Origin: Sporosarcina sp. D27 | Lineage (GTDB): Bacteria; Bacillota; Bacilli; Bacillales_A; Planococcaceae | Direction of reading: 5' to 3' | DNA length: 64,000 bases | Assembly: GCF_000586555.1 (NCBI RefSeq) | Contig: NZ_AZUC01000063.1 | Coordinates: 153,248 to 217,247, forward strand | Shown here: positions 1-9,212 of the stretch, in pieces | Numbering within the stretch: the first letter of the stretch is position 1 | Layout of the letters: every line of letters starts with the position of its first letter | Made by a program: the position numbers and the translations under genes | The notes under the pieces: model-generated | Databases searched by the model: none | Seen by the model: only the letters and a program-made list of their open reading frames with translations | What the model was told of the DNA's origin: nothing

Positions 1-90
1 TTCTGCAAGCATTAAACAAATTGCAGAGCCAATACCTCGGGAACGACTTGCACCAGTAACAATTGCTATTTTCCCATTTAAAATGCCCAT
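1..90 (-). CDS. SDR family oxidoreductase, N-terminal fragment cut by window edge
   Basis: The first 30 residues of a minus-strand gene that runs off the left edge. They begin MGILNGKIAIVTGASR and continue into a glycine-rich turn, the TGxxxGIG nucleotide-binding signature of short-chain dehydrogenases/reductases. A GGAGG lies 5-6 nt before the ATG and fixes the start. Substrate cannot be inferred because the catalytic Tyr/Lys region is outside the window. Confidence 0.75.
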   Translation of the reverse strand, partial: MGILNGKIAIVTGASRSRGIGSAICLMLAE

Positions 91-192
91 ATTTTCCTCC
101 CCATCATTGTTTCGAAAACTATTTTTCCCTTATACTCAAAAGCCACAGGTCCATTTTTCAGAATCACCGCAGATGATGGCGTAAAACTATTT

Positions 193-429
193 TCACTGAT
201 TATATTTTTGCGGATTATTGAAAAAATCAACATAATTGTATCTTCCAATTAAGTCAAAAGTCTTCTCAGTTTCATTAAATTCAAGTACAATCACTTCTCC
301 GCGCATGCCTGAGTCCAAAGCAGTATCAATAATAGCTATTCGATTTTCCCCCAGTTGATCAATTCTCTTTGTCAATTTTGCCCTATTTGCTGAAATTAGT
401 ATTTCGTCATATCCATTAAATTGTATCAA
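193..429 (-). CDS. small hypothetical protein (78 aa)
   Basis: Not recognised. The reading frame opens with TTG and encodes a soluble, mixed-charge protein with no signal peptide or membrane segment. It has the centre IAIIDTALDSGMRGEVIVLEF and a hydrophilic, Asn/Gln-rich tail. The upstream purine run (GTGGA) is a weak ribosome site, so the start is uncertain. It stands alone between the SDR fragment and the gene at 635. It could be a remnant, since the frame extends only a few codons upstream to a stop. Confidence 0.45.
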   Translation of the reverse strand: MIQFNGYDEILISANRAKLTKRIDQLGENRIAIIDTALDSGMRGEVIVLEFNETEKTFDLIGRYNYVDFFNNPQKYNQ

Positions 430-634
430 ATTTCCACTTCTAATATTGCTCTTTTTTCAAAATAATCAATTTCCGTTATAAATGCTCAAAAAACCAATTT
501 TAAACAACAACATAAACTGTGCTGCTATACCTTCCATGCGAAGGCTTTTTGAAGGATAGAATTTCTACCACTTGAATAGATGCCCTTTCTGATATGCATG
601 CTGATAACTATGTATGTCAGAATGGAGAGTTATT

Positions 635-955
635 ATGCTGAAAAGCTCTGTTTCAGTTGTCACGACTCGATTGCTCTGGTTATTATTAGGCTTGTCTCTA
701 GTTGACGCTTTAGCAACCGATTTCGGATTACGCTTTGAGCTGATTGAGGAAGCGAATCCAATGATGGATTACGTATATGAAAGTAGTGTTATTGGGTTTT
801 ACTTTGTAAAGCTCGTCCTTCCTATTAGCCTATTTACTCTTCAATCGGTAGTTGCACGTTCTAGATTCGTGCAAAGACTCCTCCAATTAACGATTGGTCT
901 TTACGTCGTAATATCGGGGTTACACGTTTTTTGGTTTGTGCTTCAATTCTCATAA
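635..955 (+). CDS. DUF5658-type small membrane protein
   Basis: A 106-residue protein with three hydrophobic segments (about residues 10-28, 48-68 and 82-104). It has the pattern SLVDALATDFGL followed by EEANPMMDYV that I associate with DUF5658 membrane proteins. The ATG at 635 is preferred over an in-frame ATG at 614 because GGAGAG sits 6 nt upstream of it. Function unknown. It ends 80 bp before the TetM-like GTPase and may be independent of it. Confidence 0.72.
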   Translation: MLKSSVSVVTTRLLWLLLGLSLVDALATDFGLRFELIEEANPMMDYVYESSVIGFYFVKLVLPISLFTLQSVVARSRFVQRLLQLTIGLYVVISGLHVFWFVLQFS

Positions 956-1035
956 AGAATATCCCGTATTTCATCTAAAATCGTGTTGGTGCTATACTGT
1001 CAGTACAACGACTTTGGGAAATGGCGGGTACATAG

Positions 1036-2988
1036 ATGAAACAAACAATAGGAATTCTCGCGCATGTGGACGCGGGGAAAACGACATTTTCAGAACAACT
1101 TCTTTTCTTGACGAAACAAATACGGGAACGTGGTCGTGTGGATCATCAGGATGCTTTTTTAGATAATCATTCGATTGAACGCGCTCGAGGAATTACTGTG
1201 TTTGCAGAACAGGCGGAGATTGAATATGAAGGAAGCTCATTTACACTAATCGATACTCCAGGTCATGCCGACTTCTCCCCCGAAATGGAAAGGGCAGTCC
1301 AAGTGATGGACGCAGCGATTGTATTGGTTAGTGCTGTCGATGGTGTCCAAGGGCATACGGAGCGGGTCTGGCAATTGCTGCGAGATGCGAAAGTTCCAAC
1401 ATTTTTGTTCATTAACAAAATGGATCGCGAAACAGCTGATGCGGCTTCTAGTATGAGCGAGCTTCAGGAGTCCTTGTCAGTAGATTGTTTTGACTTGAGC
1501 CAAATTGGAACCGATGGAACCATGTCAGAAGAATTGGCAGAGTGGCTTGCGGAGCGTGATGATACATTACTCAATCGCTATTTGGAGTCTGGTTATGATA
1601 AAGATTTTTGGATGGAAACGCTAAAGCTACTTGTACAGGACGGAAAAGTTTTTCCAAGTGGACACGGATCTGCATTGAAGGATATTGGCATTGAATCTTT
1701 CTTTGCTTCATTTGTACATCTCATAGAAAGAACGGAAACGGATAACGATAGTAGGCCATTTACTGCATCCGTTTATAAAATTCGCCATGATGAGAATGGA
1801 CAACGCATCACGTTTTTAAAAATTTTAAGCGGTACTCTTCATGTACGTGATGAATTGACGGTCGGTGGTCAGGATGAAAAAGTTACACAAATCAGGATAT
1901 ATAGCGGTACTAAATTCAACCCAATCCCCGAAGCAACTGTTGGCGATTTAGTTGCTGTAACAGGTCTGACGAATGCATCTGCTGGAGACACGATTGGTCT
2001 CGCAGACGACCGTAATCCTTACAGTTCGAAACCTGCACTTAAAGCGGCTGTCCAGTATGATTCCACCTATTCCAGTAAAGACGTGTGGAATGTATTCAAT
2101 ATGCTCGATGCTGAAGATCCTACACTACATGCGGTTTGGAATGAGCATAGCCAGGAAATCGAAATTCGGGTCATGGGTGTGATCCAGCTTGAAGTACTTC
2201 ACCATATTGTGTACGAACGGTTCAATATGAATGTTACTTTCGGAACTCCCACCATTCTTTATAAGGAAACGATTGCTTCGACAGTTACTGGATACGGCCA
2301 TTTCGAACCGTTAAAACATTATGCCGAAGTGCACGTTAAAATGGAACCTGCTGAGCGTGGTTCAGGCATTCACTTTACGTCAAGTTGCCATACGGATGCC
2401 CTTTCTCCTGGTCATCAACGTGTCATTGAAAAGCATTTATTTGAACGCGATCATCATGGGATCTTAACGGGTTCCCCGCTTACCGATGTTTCCGTTACGT
2501 TACTAACAGGGCGTTCACATAACGAGCATACCTCTGGCGGTGATTTCAGAGAATCTCTGTTCCGCGCACTCCGACAGGGATTGGAGCAAGCGGAAAACCT
2601 ACTTCTTGAGCCCTACTATGCATTTAAAATGAAAATCGATAGCGACCATATTGGACGAGCTTTGACGGACATACAAACGGCTCATGGAATTTTTCATGCT
2701 CCAGAAACCTCCGGGCACTATACGGTTGTCACTGGACGTGTCCCTGTTGCATCCTTCATGAATTACAGTACTGAATTTGCTTCTTACACAGGAGGCAAAG
2801 GAGTTCTCATTCTGACGTTGGATGGATATGGCCCATGTCACAATCCAGAACAAGTGATAGATCGGATTGGATACGACAAATCGGCTGATCCGGAATACTC
2901 GTCTTCATCGGTGTTTTGTGCAAAAGGCAAAGGGTACGTGGTCCCCTGGCAAGAAGCTAAGGCTGCCATGCATTGTGAAGTTGAGTAG
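1036..2988 (+). CDS. TetM/EF-G-like translational GTPase (ribosomal protection family)
   Basis: A 650-residue protein with the layout of Tet(M)/Tet(O) ribosome protection factors, which are EF-G paralogues that release bound drugs or unblock ribosomes. The GTPase motifs are visible: G1 AHVDAGKTT at residues 8-16, switch ERARGIT near 48-54, G3 DTPGHADF near 74-81 and G4 NKMD near 128-131. After these comes an EF-G-type beta-barrel and domain IV (VKMEPAERGSG, LEPYYAFKMKI). The length matches the family (about 640). It is a single chromosomal copy with no mobile element beside it and is probably co-transcribed with ypsA, 15 bp downstream. Chromosomal relatives often have no proven tetracycline phenotype, so resistance is not claimed. 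Confidence 0.87.
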   Translation: MKQTIGILAHVDAGKTTFSEQLLFLTKQIRERGRVDHQDAFLDNHSIERARGITVFAEQAEIEYEGSSFTLIDTPGHADFSPEMERAVQVMDAAIVLVSAVDGVQGHTERVWQLLRDAKVPTFLFINKMDRETADAASSMSELQESLSVDCFDLSQIGTDGTMSEELAEWLAERDDTLLNRYLESGYDKDFWMETLKLLVQDGKVFPSGHGSALKDIGIESFFASFVHLIERTETDNDSRPFTASVYKIRHDENGQRITFLKILSGTLHVRDELTVGGQDEKVTQIRIYSGTKFNPIPEATVGDLVAVTGLTNASAGDTIGLADDRNPYSSKPALKAAVQYDSTYSSKDVWNVFNMLDAEDPTLHAVWNEHSQEIEIRVMGVIQLEVLHHIVYERFNMNVTFGTPTILYKETIASTVTGYGHFEPLKHYAEVHVKMEPAERGSGIHFTSSCHTDALSPGHQRVIEKHLFERDHHGILTGSPLTDVSVTLLTGRSHNEHTSGGDFRESLFRALRQGLEQAENLLLEPYYAFKMKIDSDHIGRALTDIQTAHGIFHAPETSGHYTVVTGRVPVASFMNYSTEFASYTGGKGVLILTLDGYGPCHNPEQVIDRIGYDKSADPEYSSSSVFCAKGKGYVVPWQEAKAAMHCEVE

Positions 2989-3003
2989 AAAGGAAGAGTT
3001 TTC

Positions 3004-3573
3004 ATGAAACGAGTAATTGTTACTGGCTATAAACCCCATGAACTTGGGATTTTTGACGCAAAGCACCCAGGAATTAATATCATAAAAAAAGCTTTGACAG
3101 ACAGGCTTCAAGGACTTGTCGAGAATGGATTGGAATGGGTCATTATTAGTGGTCAGCCTGGGTGTGAAACTTGGGCGGGACAAGTCGTGGATGATTTGAG
3201 AGATACTTTTCCTAGTCTTCAACTCGCACTTATAACACCTTTTTTAGAGCAGGATAAAAACTGGAATGATGCGAAAAAGCAAGATTATGAAGAGCTCCAG
3301 CTTATAGCGGATTATCAAGTGAGTTTGACGAAACGCCCATATGAAGCACCCTGGCAATTCATCGAGCGAGATAAGTTCTTATTGAGGAATTCAGACGGCC
3401 TGCTTGTCGTTTACGACGAAGAAAACGATGGTTCACCGAAGTTTATGAAGCGGATGGCTGAAAAGTTTGCCGAGAAGCAGTCGTATGAAGTCTTAACGAT
3501 TACTGCAGATGATTTACAACTGATTGCTGAAGACATCCAACGTGCGGAACAAGATTCCTTTATGGAATTTTGA
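3004..3573 (+). CDS. ypsA: YpsA family SLOG-fold protein
   Basis: A 189-residue protein closely resembling Bacillus subtilis YpsA (DUF1273). It starts MKRVIVTGYKPHELGIF and has the conserved blocks LEWVIISGQPGCETWA, ALITPFLEQDKNW and SLTKRPYEAPWQF. The SLOG/Rossmann fold is thought to bind a nucleotide-like ligand, and the family has been linked to cell division control in Firmicutes. It follows the GTPase gene by 15 bp with AAAGGAAGAG before the ATG, so the two likely form one transcript. In B. subtilis ypsA lies near gpsB; gpsB is not seen here. Confidence 0.92.
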   Translation: MKRVIVTGYKPHELGIFDAKHPGINIIKKALTDRLQGLVENGLEWVIISGQPGCETWAGQVVDDLRDTFPSLQLALITPFLEQDKNWNDAKKQDYEELQLIADYQVSLTKRPYEAPWQFIERDKFLLRNSDGLLVVYDEENDGSPKFMKRMAEKFAEKQSYEVLTITADDLQLIAEDIQRAEQDSFMEF

Positions 3574-3600
3574 CAAGCAAGTTGTATCATTTTTAAACAG

Positions 3601-3640
3601 AGAAAAGGCAGAGCGCATATGCACTCTGCCTTTTCTTTGT
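3601..3640. terminator. bidirectional intrinsic terminator
   Basis: A 13-bp perfect stem AGAAAAGGCAGAG / CTCTGCCTTTTCT (3601-3613 and 3624-3636) around the self-complementary GCATATGC, with T-rich runs on both sides. It sits between the converging ypsA and ctaB and can serve both. Confidence 0.85.
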
Positions 3641-3644
3641 TTAA

Positions 3645-4559
3645 TTACAGAATTGAAGTAGTCATCAGGATCATGGACATGAAGAAAATGGTCATGTAAT
3701 TCACGGAGTATAAGAACATCCATTGTGCCCACTTGTAATCATCTTTCACGAATAACCCTGCTAGTGCAAGAATGAAGAAACCGATGTTCATAGCCGTCGT
3801 TAACACGATGAACCCCGTGCCGAATGCCGCCAAGAAAAATGGTAGCGGCAATAGACAAACGGTATAGACGATTGACTGACGCTTGGTCATAGGAATTCCT
3901 TTAACCACCGGGAGCATCGCAACACCTGCAGCGCGATATTCATCCAATTTCTTAATGGCAATTGCAAATGTGTGAGGCATCTGCCATATGAACAACACGA
4001 TTGCCAACATAATTGGTACCATGTGATAAGTCGGTCCTACTGCCGCCCATCCAATAAGTGGAGTGACCGCGCCTGATACACTACCGATCACTGTATTGAG
4101 TGTGTACTTCCGCTTTGACCACATCGTATAGAGGACGACATACGTAAACCAGCCTATAAACCCGTAGATTGCTGCGCTTGGTGCAGCAACATATAACAGA
4201 ATTATACCTACTACAGACAACCCAATCCCGATTTTAAGGATGGTCGCCATAGAAATATTGCCAGTTACAGTAGGTCTTTTTTGAGTACGCGCCATTACTC
4301 GGTCCAGGTCAACTTCGTACCAGTTATTTAACGTAAGGGCACCAGCCATAAGCATCGTGCTACCTGCCATCGTTAAAAAGAAAAGTGACCTGTATTCCGC
4401 AAAGGCACCACCATAGAAATAAATACCAAGCCAGAATCCTGCAAAAACAGGAAGAATATTTGCAATTAACACAGGGCCTTTAAATAAATATTTTAAATCA
4501 CTAGCAAGCGTAGACGCATGCTGTTCTTTTTCGAGCGTTCGCTCCATTGTTTTTTGCAT
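3645..4559 (-). CDS. ctaB: protoheme IX farnesyltransferase (heme O synthase)
   Basis: A UbiA-family membrane prenyltransferase that adds a farnesyl group to heme B to give heme O for terminal oxidases. The Asp-rich motif NNWYEVDLDRVMARTQKRPTV and the second conserved block LFIWQMPHTFAIAIKK are present, with about eight or nine membrane segments over 304 residues, the normal length. The start is placed at the ATG at 4559 (MQKTMERT) because AAAGGATG lies 7 nt upstream; an upstream in-frame ATG lacks this. It stands alone, away from ctaA or cytochrome oxidase genes, so it may be a second copy or a dispersed locus. Confidence 0.93.
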   Translation of the reverse strand: MQKTMERTLEKEQHASTLASDLKYLFKGPVLIANILPVFAGFWLGIYFYGGAFAEYRSLFFLTMAGSTMLMAGALTLNNWYEVDLDRVMARTQKRPTVTGNISMATILKIGIGLSVVGIILLYVAAPSAAIYGFIGWFTYVVLYTMWSKRKYTLNTVIGSVSGAVTPLIGWAAVGPTYHMVPIMLAIVLFIWQMPHTFAIAIKKLDEYRAAGVAMLPVVKGIPMTKRQSIVYTVCLLPLPFFLAAFGTGFIVLTTAMNIGFFILALAGLFVKDDYKWAQWMFLYSVNYMTIFFMSMILMTTSIL

Positions 4560-4726
4560 AAGGTCGCATCCTTTAAAGAATGATAAGAAGTTAGAAGACA
4601 TATTTCCTTCATACTACTATATCATCTTTTGGACAGAAACAGAAAGACATGAAATGAAGAAAATGTGACATTTCTCTATAACCCTGTATCTTTCAACGGT
4701 ATGCAATATTTTCCATGTTTGTTTAG

Positions 4727-5353
4727 TTAACGAAAACTATACGTTACACTGACACTCGCTTGTATTTCTAATGTTCCCGGCTCAATTCGAGGAGCAGCGC
4801 TCATTTTTGCCATTTGAACTGCGAATGGTCTAGCTTCACTTTGTACACCTTCTTGAATAGTCACAGGTACATGATTAAGTACAACGTCTGCCGCTTGTGC
4901 AATCGCTTGAGCATGTGTTTGTGCATTTTCAACTGCTTTACTTAATGCCTGTTCATAAAGGTCGGATGAGTTTTCGATACCGAACTGAATTGAAGACACA
5001 TCAGTTGCACCTGACTGTACCGCAGCGTCAATGACTTCCCCAACAGTCGAAATATTTTTCACAGTCACACGGAGCTGATGCTGGACCTCGTAATTCCGGA
5101 AACGTTGCTGTCCGTCGATGTAATCATATTGAGGAGAAACTGTATAAGATGACGTCTGAATATCGTTGTCCTGTAATCCTAATGTGGAAAGTCGATCAAT
5201 TACTGACTGGGAGCGTTTGGTGTTTTCAGCTTGGGCATCAGCTAATTGTTCTGAATGCGTTGTAATTCCAATCTGAATCGTGACCAAATCAGGTTTTCCC
5301 GTTACATTTCCAGTTCCCGTGACACTCATTGTCTGACGTTGTTGCTCACTCAT
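4727..5353 (-). CDS. SIMPL domain (DUF541) protein
   Basis: A 208-residue protein with the SIMPL pattern: an opening MSVTGTGNVTGKPDLVTIQIG, a middle YDYIDGQQRFRNYEV and a final beta-rich EPGTLEIQASVSVTYSF. No signal peptide is visible, unlike Gram-negative relatives, so it is probably cytoplasmic. The family has no firmly established biochemical role. AAAGGATG precedes the ATG. It is monocistronic between ctaB and a divergent metallopeptidase. Confidence 0.87.
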   Translation of the reverse strand: MSEQQRQTMSVTGTGNVTGKPDLVTIQIGITTHSEQLADAQAENTKRSQSVIDRLSTLGLQDNDIQTSSYTVSPQYDYIDGQQRFRNYEVQHQLRVTVKNISTVGEVIDAAVQSGATDVSSIQFGIENSSDLYEQALSKAVENAQTHAQAIAQAADVVLNHVPVTIQEGVQSEARPFAVQMAKMSAAPRIEPGTLEIQASVSVTYSFR

Positions 5354-5583
5354 TTCTATTCATCCTTTCCATGTCTTTTCAAACCTGTTATCTTTGCTCC
5401 CCTATCCTATTCATATCCCGTCAAATCCGCTTCACCGATTAGATTCATGGAATAAGAAAAAACAATTGAAAGAAGTCGAAGGCGGTACGAGATTTTTCAT
5501 CTAGCAGGATACGTTACCTTCATATTTGGGTATAGAACGCTTAAGACAACTGCACACATTATTGAAAACAAGGAGTTATGCTT

Positions 5584-6426
5584 ATGAAATGGCGAGGACG
5601 AAGAGAAAGTACGAATGTAGAAGATCGACGTGGTAAAGGTGGAACAGCGATCATTGGTGGCGGAATCGGAACCGTTGTCATCGCACTCGTTGTGCTATTT
5701 CTAGGTGGTGATCCGTCTGAACTGCTCGGAACTCTCTCTGGTGAAGAGACGGATCAGACCCAACCTTATGAAGAAACTGCTGAAGAACGTGAGCTAGCAG
5801 ATTTTGTCTCAGTCGTTCTTGCTGACACGGAAGATGTTTGGTCTGAAGTTTATGCTGAAGAAGGCATGACATACAAAGACCCAACACTCGTCATGTATAC
5901 AGGAAGTGTCCAATCCGTTTGCGGGTCTGCAAGTTCAGCTGTTGGCCCTTTCTACTGCCCTGGTGACGAAAAACTCTATATCGATTTAAGTTTTTATGAT
6001 GAACTTAAAACAAATTTCCAAGCCCCAGGTGACTTTGCGATGGCTTACGTCATTGCTCACGAAGTCGGACATCACGTTCAAAAACAGCTTGGGACAAGTG
6101 ATAAAATGAATGCACTACGAAATCGTTTAAGTAAAGAAGACTACAACAAATACTCTGTAAGACTTGAATTGCAAGCTGATTACTTTGCTGGCGTCTGGGC
6201 AGGTCGTGCGAAACAAAAGAATTTGCTCGAAAAAGGTGATTTGCAAGAAGCACTGACTGCAGCGAGTGCTGTTGGTGATGATACAATTCAAAAACGTTCC
6301 CAAGGTTATGTTGTCCCCGAAAGCTTTACGCATGGAAGTTCCAAACAGCGTCAGGATTGGTTTTATAAAGGTTTTGAAACTGGAACTATTGAAGGCGGTA
6401 ATACATTTGCAGGATTGAATTTCTAA
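5584..6426 (+). CDS. YpfJ-type neutral zinc metallopeptidase
   Basis: A 280-residue protein of the Zn_peptidase (YpfJ/KPN_02809) family. It has a basic N-terminal stretch, a membrane anchor near residues 20-42 (AIIGGGIGTVVIALVVLFLGG) and a periplasm-side catalytic domain. The zinc motif HEVGHHVQ lies near residues 158-165, and the following LELQADYFAGVWAG carries a probable third ligand. The ATG at 5584 is preferred to the one at 5578 because AGGAG (5571-5575) is only 2 nt from the earlier one and 8 nt from this one. Substrate unknown. Confidence 0.88.
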   Translation: MKWRGRRESTNVEDRRGKGGTAIIGGGIGTVVIALVVLFLGGDPSELLGTLSGEETDQTQPYEETAEERELADFVSVVLADTEDVWSEVYAEEGMTYKDPTLVMYTGSVQSVCGSASSAVGPFYCPGDEKLYIDLSFYDELKTNFQAPGDFAMAYVIAHEVGHHVQKQLGTSDKMNALRNRLSKEDYNKYSVRLELQADYFAGVWAGRAKQKNLLEKGDLQEALTAASAVGDDTIQKRSQGYVVPESFTHGSSKQRQDWFYKGFETGTIEGGNTFAGLNF

Positions 6427-6436
6427 AATCCTAACT

Positions 6437-6484
6437 AAAAACGTTCGAACCTGTCAATGTAGAGACAGATTCGAACGTTTTTTA
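6437..6484. terminator. bidirectional intrinsic terminator
   Basis: Nested stem AAAACGTTCGAA (6437-6448) with TTCGAACGTTTT, enclosing CTGTC/GACAG, followed by a T run. It ends both the metallopeptidase gene and the convergent flavoprotein gene, whose stop codon overlaps its edge. Confidence 0.85.
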
Positions 6485-7675
6485 TCGACTGGGTTTGACG
6501 ATGTGTGCATATGGATTATGAGTCCCGTCCAGTAAATCTTTAATGATTGAAGCACCTGCCATTGAATAACATGTCCCATTGCCTTCAAATCCAAGCAAGT
6601 AATAGACATTGTCTTGATGAGGCGCAGCTCCCATGAATGGTAATCCATCTTTAGATATACCAAATAACGAATTCCATGCCTCGTCAATTTCGACATCTAA
6701 GTTCGGAAACATTTCTTTTATCTCGTCTAATATTTCCTGACCTTTTTGTTGAATGAATTCTGGATCATCATACAAGTCATCCGATTTTTCGTCTAATCCC
6801 CCAGCAATTATTCTGCCTCCTGGGGCAGTTCGGAAATATAGGTATGGCTTTTTCGTTTCCCATACCATAACGTTATCTTTCCAAAGTTGCCCTTCTATCG
6901 ATTTTGTCACAATTGCAAAGGTCTGTTTAATTTGCGCGTTACCGTTCAGCTCGCTGTATAGCTTGCTGTATCCGGTTGCGATAATAATTGAGTCGAATGA
7001 AATCTTAGCACCAGATTCAGTCATGACTGTATTTTCAACCAAGGAATCCAGATTGACTGATGTATGTTCAAAATACGTAACACCCATCTTCAAATTTTCA
7101 GCAGTCAACGCTTGTATGAATTGGTAAGGATTCACTTCAGCATCATGCCAAGTACGCAATGCTGCTGGTTTGTCAATTCCATATTCTTCAACCAACTTCT
7201 GATGATCTAAATACTCTGCTGGAAAGTCATACTTATTAAAATAGCTGTATTCTCTTTTCAATTTATCCACATCATTAGGCATGGACGCATAGAAAATACT
7301 GTCGCGCAAACGATACCCAGTAGATTTAGGCAATGTTGAAGCAATCTTTGTTAACTCATCCATCGATTCTAGACACATTTTGTAAAAGAGTACGGCGTCT
7401 TTTTCACCGATTCGATCTACAAATTCAGAAAGCATTGTGTCACTTGCGTATTGAAGAAGTCCCGTATTAGCAGAGCTACTTCCTCTTCCAACTTCGCAAC
7501 GGTCTATAACTGTCACCTGTTTGCCTGAGGAAGCTAGCTTATACGCAGCTAGTGTTCCAGACATCCCCCCACCTATAATCACAATTTCTGCGTTGTAATC
7601 TTCTTCGAGTATCGGGAACTTCGAAGTAGGTTTTGCTGTTTTATCCCAATATGTTTGTCCTGTTGTCAGCTTCAT
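6482..7675 (-). CDS. FAD-dependent oxidoreductase, DAO/glycine oxidase type
   Basis: A 397-residue flavoprotein. The dinucleotide-binding motif IVIIGGGMSGTLAAYKLASSG near residues 30-50, followed by an acidic strand end VIDRCEVGRGSSSANTG, is typical of D-amino-acid-oxidase-fold enzymes. The C-terminal GKDGLPFMGAAP-like block (here SKDGLPFMGAAP) contacts FAD in this family. Likely role is oxidation of a small amine or amino acid; substrate unknown. GGGAG lies 6 nt before the ATG. It is followed upstream by the NCS2 permease on the same strand with an 84-bp gap. Confidence 0.88.
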   Translation of the reverse strand: MKLTTGQTYWDKTAKPTSKFPILEEDYNAEIVIIGGGMSGTLAAYKLASSGKQVTVIDRCEVGRGSSSANTGLLQYASDTMLSEFVDRIGEKDAVLFYKMCLESMDELTKIASTLPKSTGYRLRDSIFYASMPNDVDKLKREYSYFNKYDFPAEYLDHQKLVEEYGIDKPAALRTWHDAEVNPYQFIQALTAENLKMGVTYFEHTSVNLDSLVENTVMTESGAKISFDSIIIATGYSKLYSELNGNAQIKQTFAIVTKSIEGQLWKDNVMVWETKKPYLYFRTAPGGRIIAGGLDEKSDDLYDDPEFIQQKGQEILDEIKEMFPNLDVEIDEAWNSLFGISKDGLPFMGAAPHQDNVYYLLGFEGNGTCYSMAGASIIKDLLDGTHNPYAHIVKPSR

Positions 7676-7759
7676 AAATATCTCCCTCTAGTTTTCCGTT
7701 CAACTCTAACCACTATTCCCACTATTGAAGTGAACACAAACCTAGAAGCAAAAAGATTT

Positions 7760-9046
7760 TTACGGATGCTTACTATGTCTAAGGGATAGTTGTTCAATGA
7801 CAATCGCTACAATCGTACCTGTTATTAATCCGTTAGATAATACAGAAGCAAGAACAGCTGGCAATTGAGCAAAACTTGCTGAAGGAACAAACATAATTCC
7901 TACTCCGGTCATCAGGCCAATTGCAACGGCTTTTCGTGCACGCTCTTTTTCAGGATCCTCATCCAGCTCTGAAAACGCCATTGACACCATCTTTGTGAAG
8001 ATAGCAAACGTTACGGCATATGCAACAGGTGCAGGCAATGCTGCAAATACAGCCATTATAGCTGGGAAGAACGTAATTGCAACAATTAAGGCGCTCCCTA
8101 CGATGAACGGCAAAATGGATGCCATTCCCGTTGTTCCAACAAATCCTGCAGCACCCGAAATTGGTACTGGACCTATTGCAGAAAATACACCTGAAAGTAA
8201 ATGGTTAATACCTGAAACAAAAGAGCCTTGTCGAACACGATCTTCTACTTGCATGGAAAACTTCTGTTTAAGCAAATTTTCCATAACACGAATGGAAGCT
8301 AACATATTTGCGATCAACAACAGTGTTATGAAAACAGCTGTTACTGCAACGCCACCATCCCAAACAGGTGGTCCGTAGACAAACATTTTTGGCAGTTCAA
8401 TGATTTGGTCGGAAACGAAACCCACGCTTGGAGCACGACCAAGAACTGCAAAAATCGCCCAACCAACACCAATGGAAAGCAATACAGCATATTTGGATAC
8501 CCATTCTCTTTTGTTGCCCATCGCAACGAATGTGATAATCAGCACAAGTAAACTACCTAAGACCACACGCAAATCAATCACATCTTCTGGAGTTTCCACA
8601 CCTACCATGCCTTTTATAAACGTTCCACTCAATTGCAGTATTAGCAACATCAAATACGTAAACGTGATAGCAGGTGTGAATAGTTTCTTCATCTTTGTGA
8701 TGACGCCTGCTGCTGCGAGGATGATAAACAATACCCCACTATACAGCATGCCACTTTGGAGGGCCTGTAATGCATCATCGGGAGTGCTGTAAAACACACC
8801 AACCATCCCGGCATATACAACAAAGATCCCCCACCACAAACCAGCTGGCCCTTCATTAATCGGCAACTTATGGCCGATCAATGCTTGTAATAGACATGCA
8901 ACTCCTAATACAAAAATAGTCCGTTGTAAAAACAGGGCGGTATCCCCTGAATCCATTCCAAATACGTGGGCAATTGCAATCGGTGCAGCGATAGAAGAAG
9001 CCATTAAAAATACTGCCCATTGTATGCCTCCTGCAAGTTGTTTCAT
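7760..9046 (-). CDS. NCS2 family purine/pyrimidine permease
   Basis: A 428-residue polytopic membrane protein of the nucleobase:cation symporter-2 family. It has an N-terminal QLAGGIQWAVFLMASSIAAP, many hydrophobic helices, and the family block GPVPISGAAGFVGTTGM near the middle. It probably imports a nucleobase or xanthine-like substrate; the sequence alone does not say which. The ATG at 9046 is chosen because GGAGG precedes it by 8 nt. No purine riboswitch was recognised in the 166-bp gap to the divergent GTPase gene. Confidence 0.85.
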   Translation of the reverse strand: MKQLAGGIQWAVFLMASSIAAPIAIAHVFGMDSGDTALFLQRTIFVLGVACLLQALIGHKLPINEGPAGLWWGIFVVYAGMVGVFYSTPDDALQALQSGMLYSGVLFIILAAAGVITKMKKLFTPAITFTYLMLLILQLSGTFIKGMVGVETPEDVIDLRVVLGSLLVLIITFVAMGNKREWVSKYAVLLSIGVGWAIFAVLGRAPSVGFVSDQIIELPKMFVYGPPVWDGGVAVTAVFITLLLIANMLASIRVMENLLKQKFSMQVEDRVRQGSFVSGINHLLSGVFSAIGPVPISGAAGFVGTTGMASILPFIVGSALIVAITFFPAIMAVFAALPAPVAYAVTFAIFTKMVSMAFSELDEDPEKERARKAVAIGLMTGVGIMFVPSASFAQLPAVLASVLSNGLITGTIVAIVIEQLSLRHSKHP

Positions 9047-9212
9047 ATGCAATTCCTCCAATAAATCCGCTCAAATTTTTCGTTTCTCAGTATACCATGC
9101 AATTTGCCCTTGCGTTAGGTACACTTTAGATATGTATAGGCAGTTATCGCTTGAAGTGAAGCGGTTGTGGGTACAAAATAAGTATAGAACGATCGAGAGA
9201 GGATGTTTGCTC

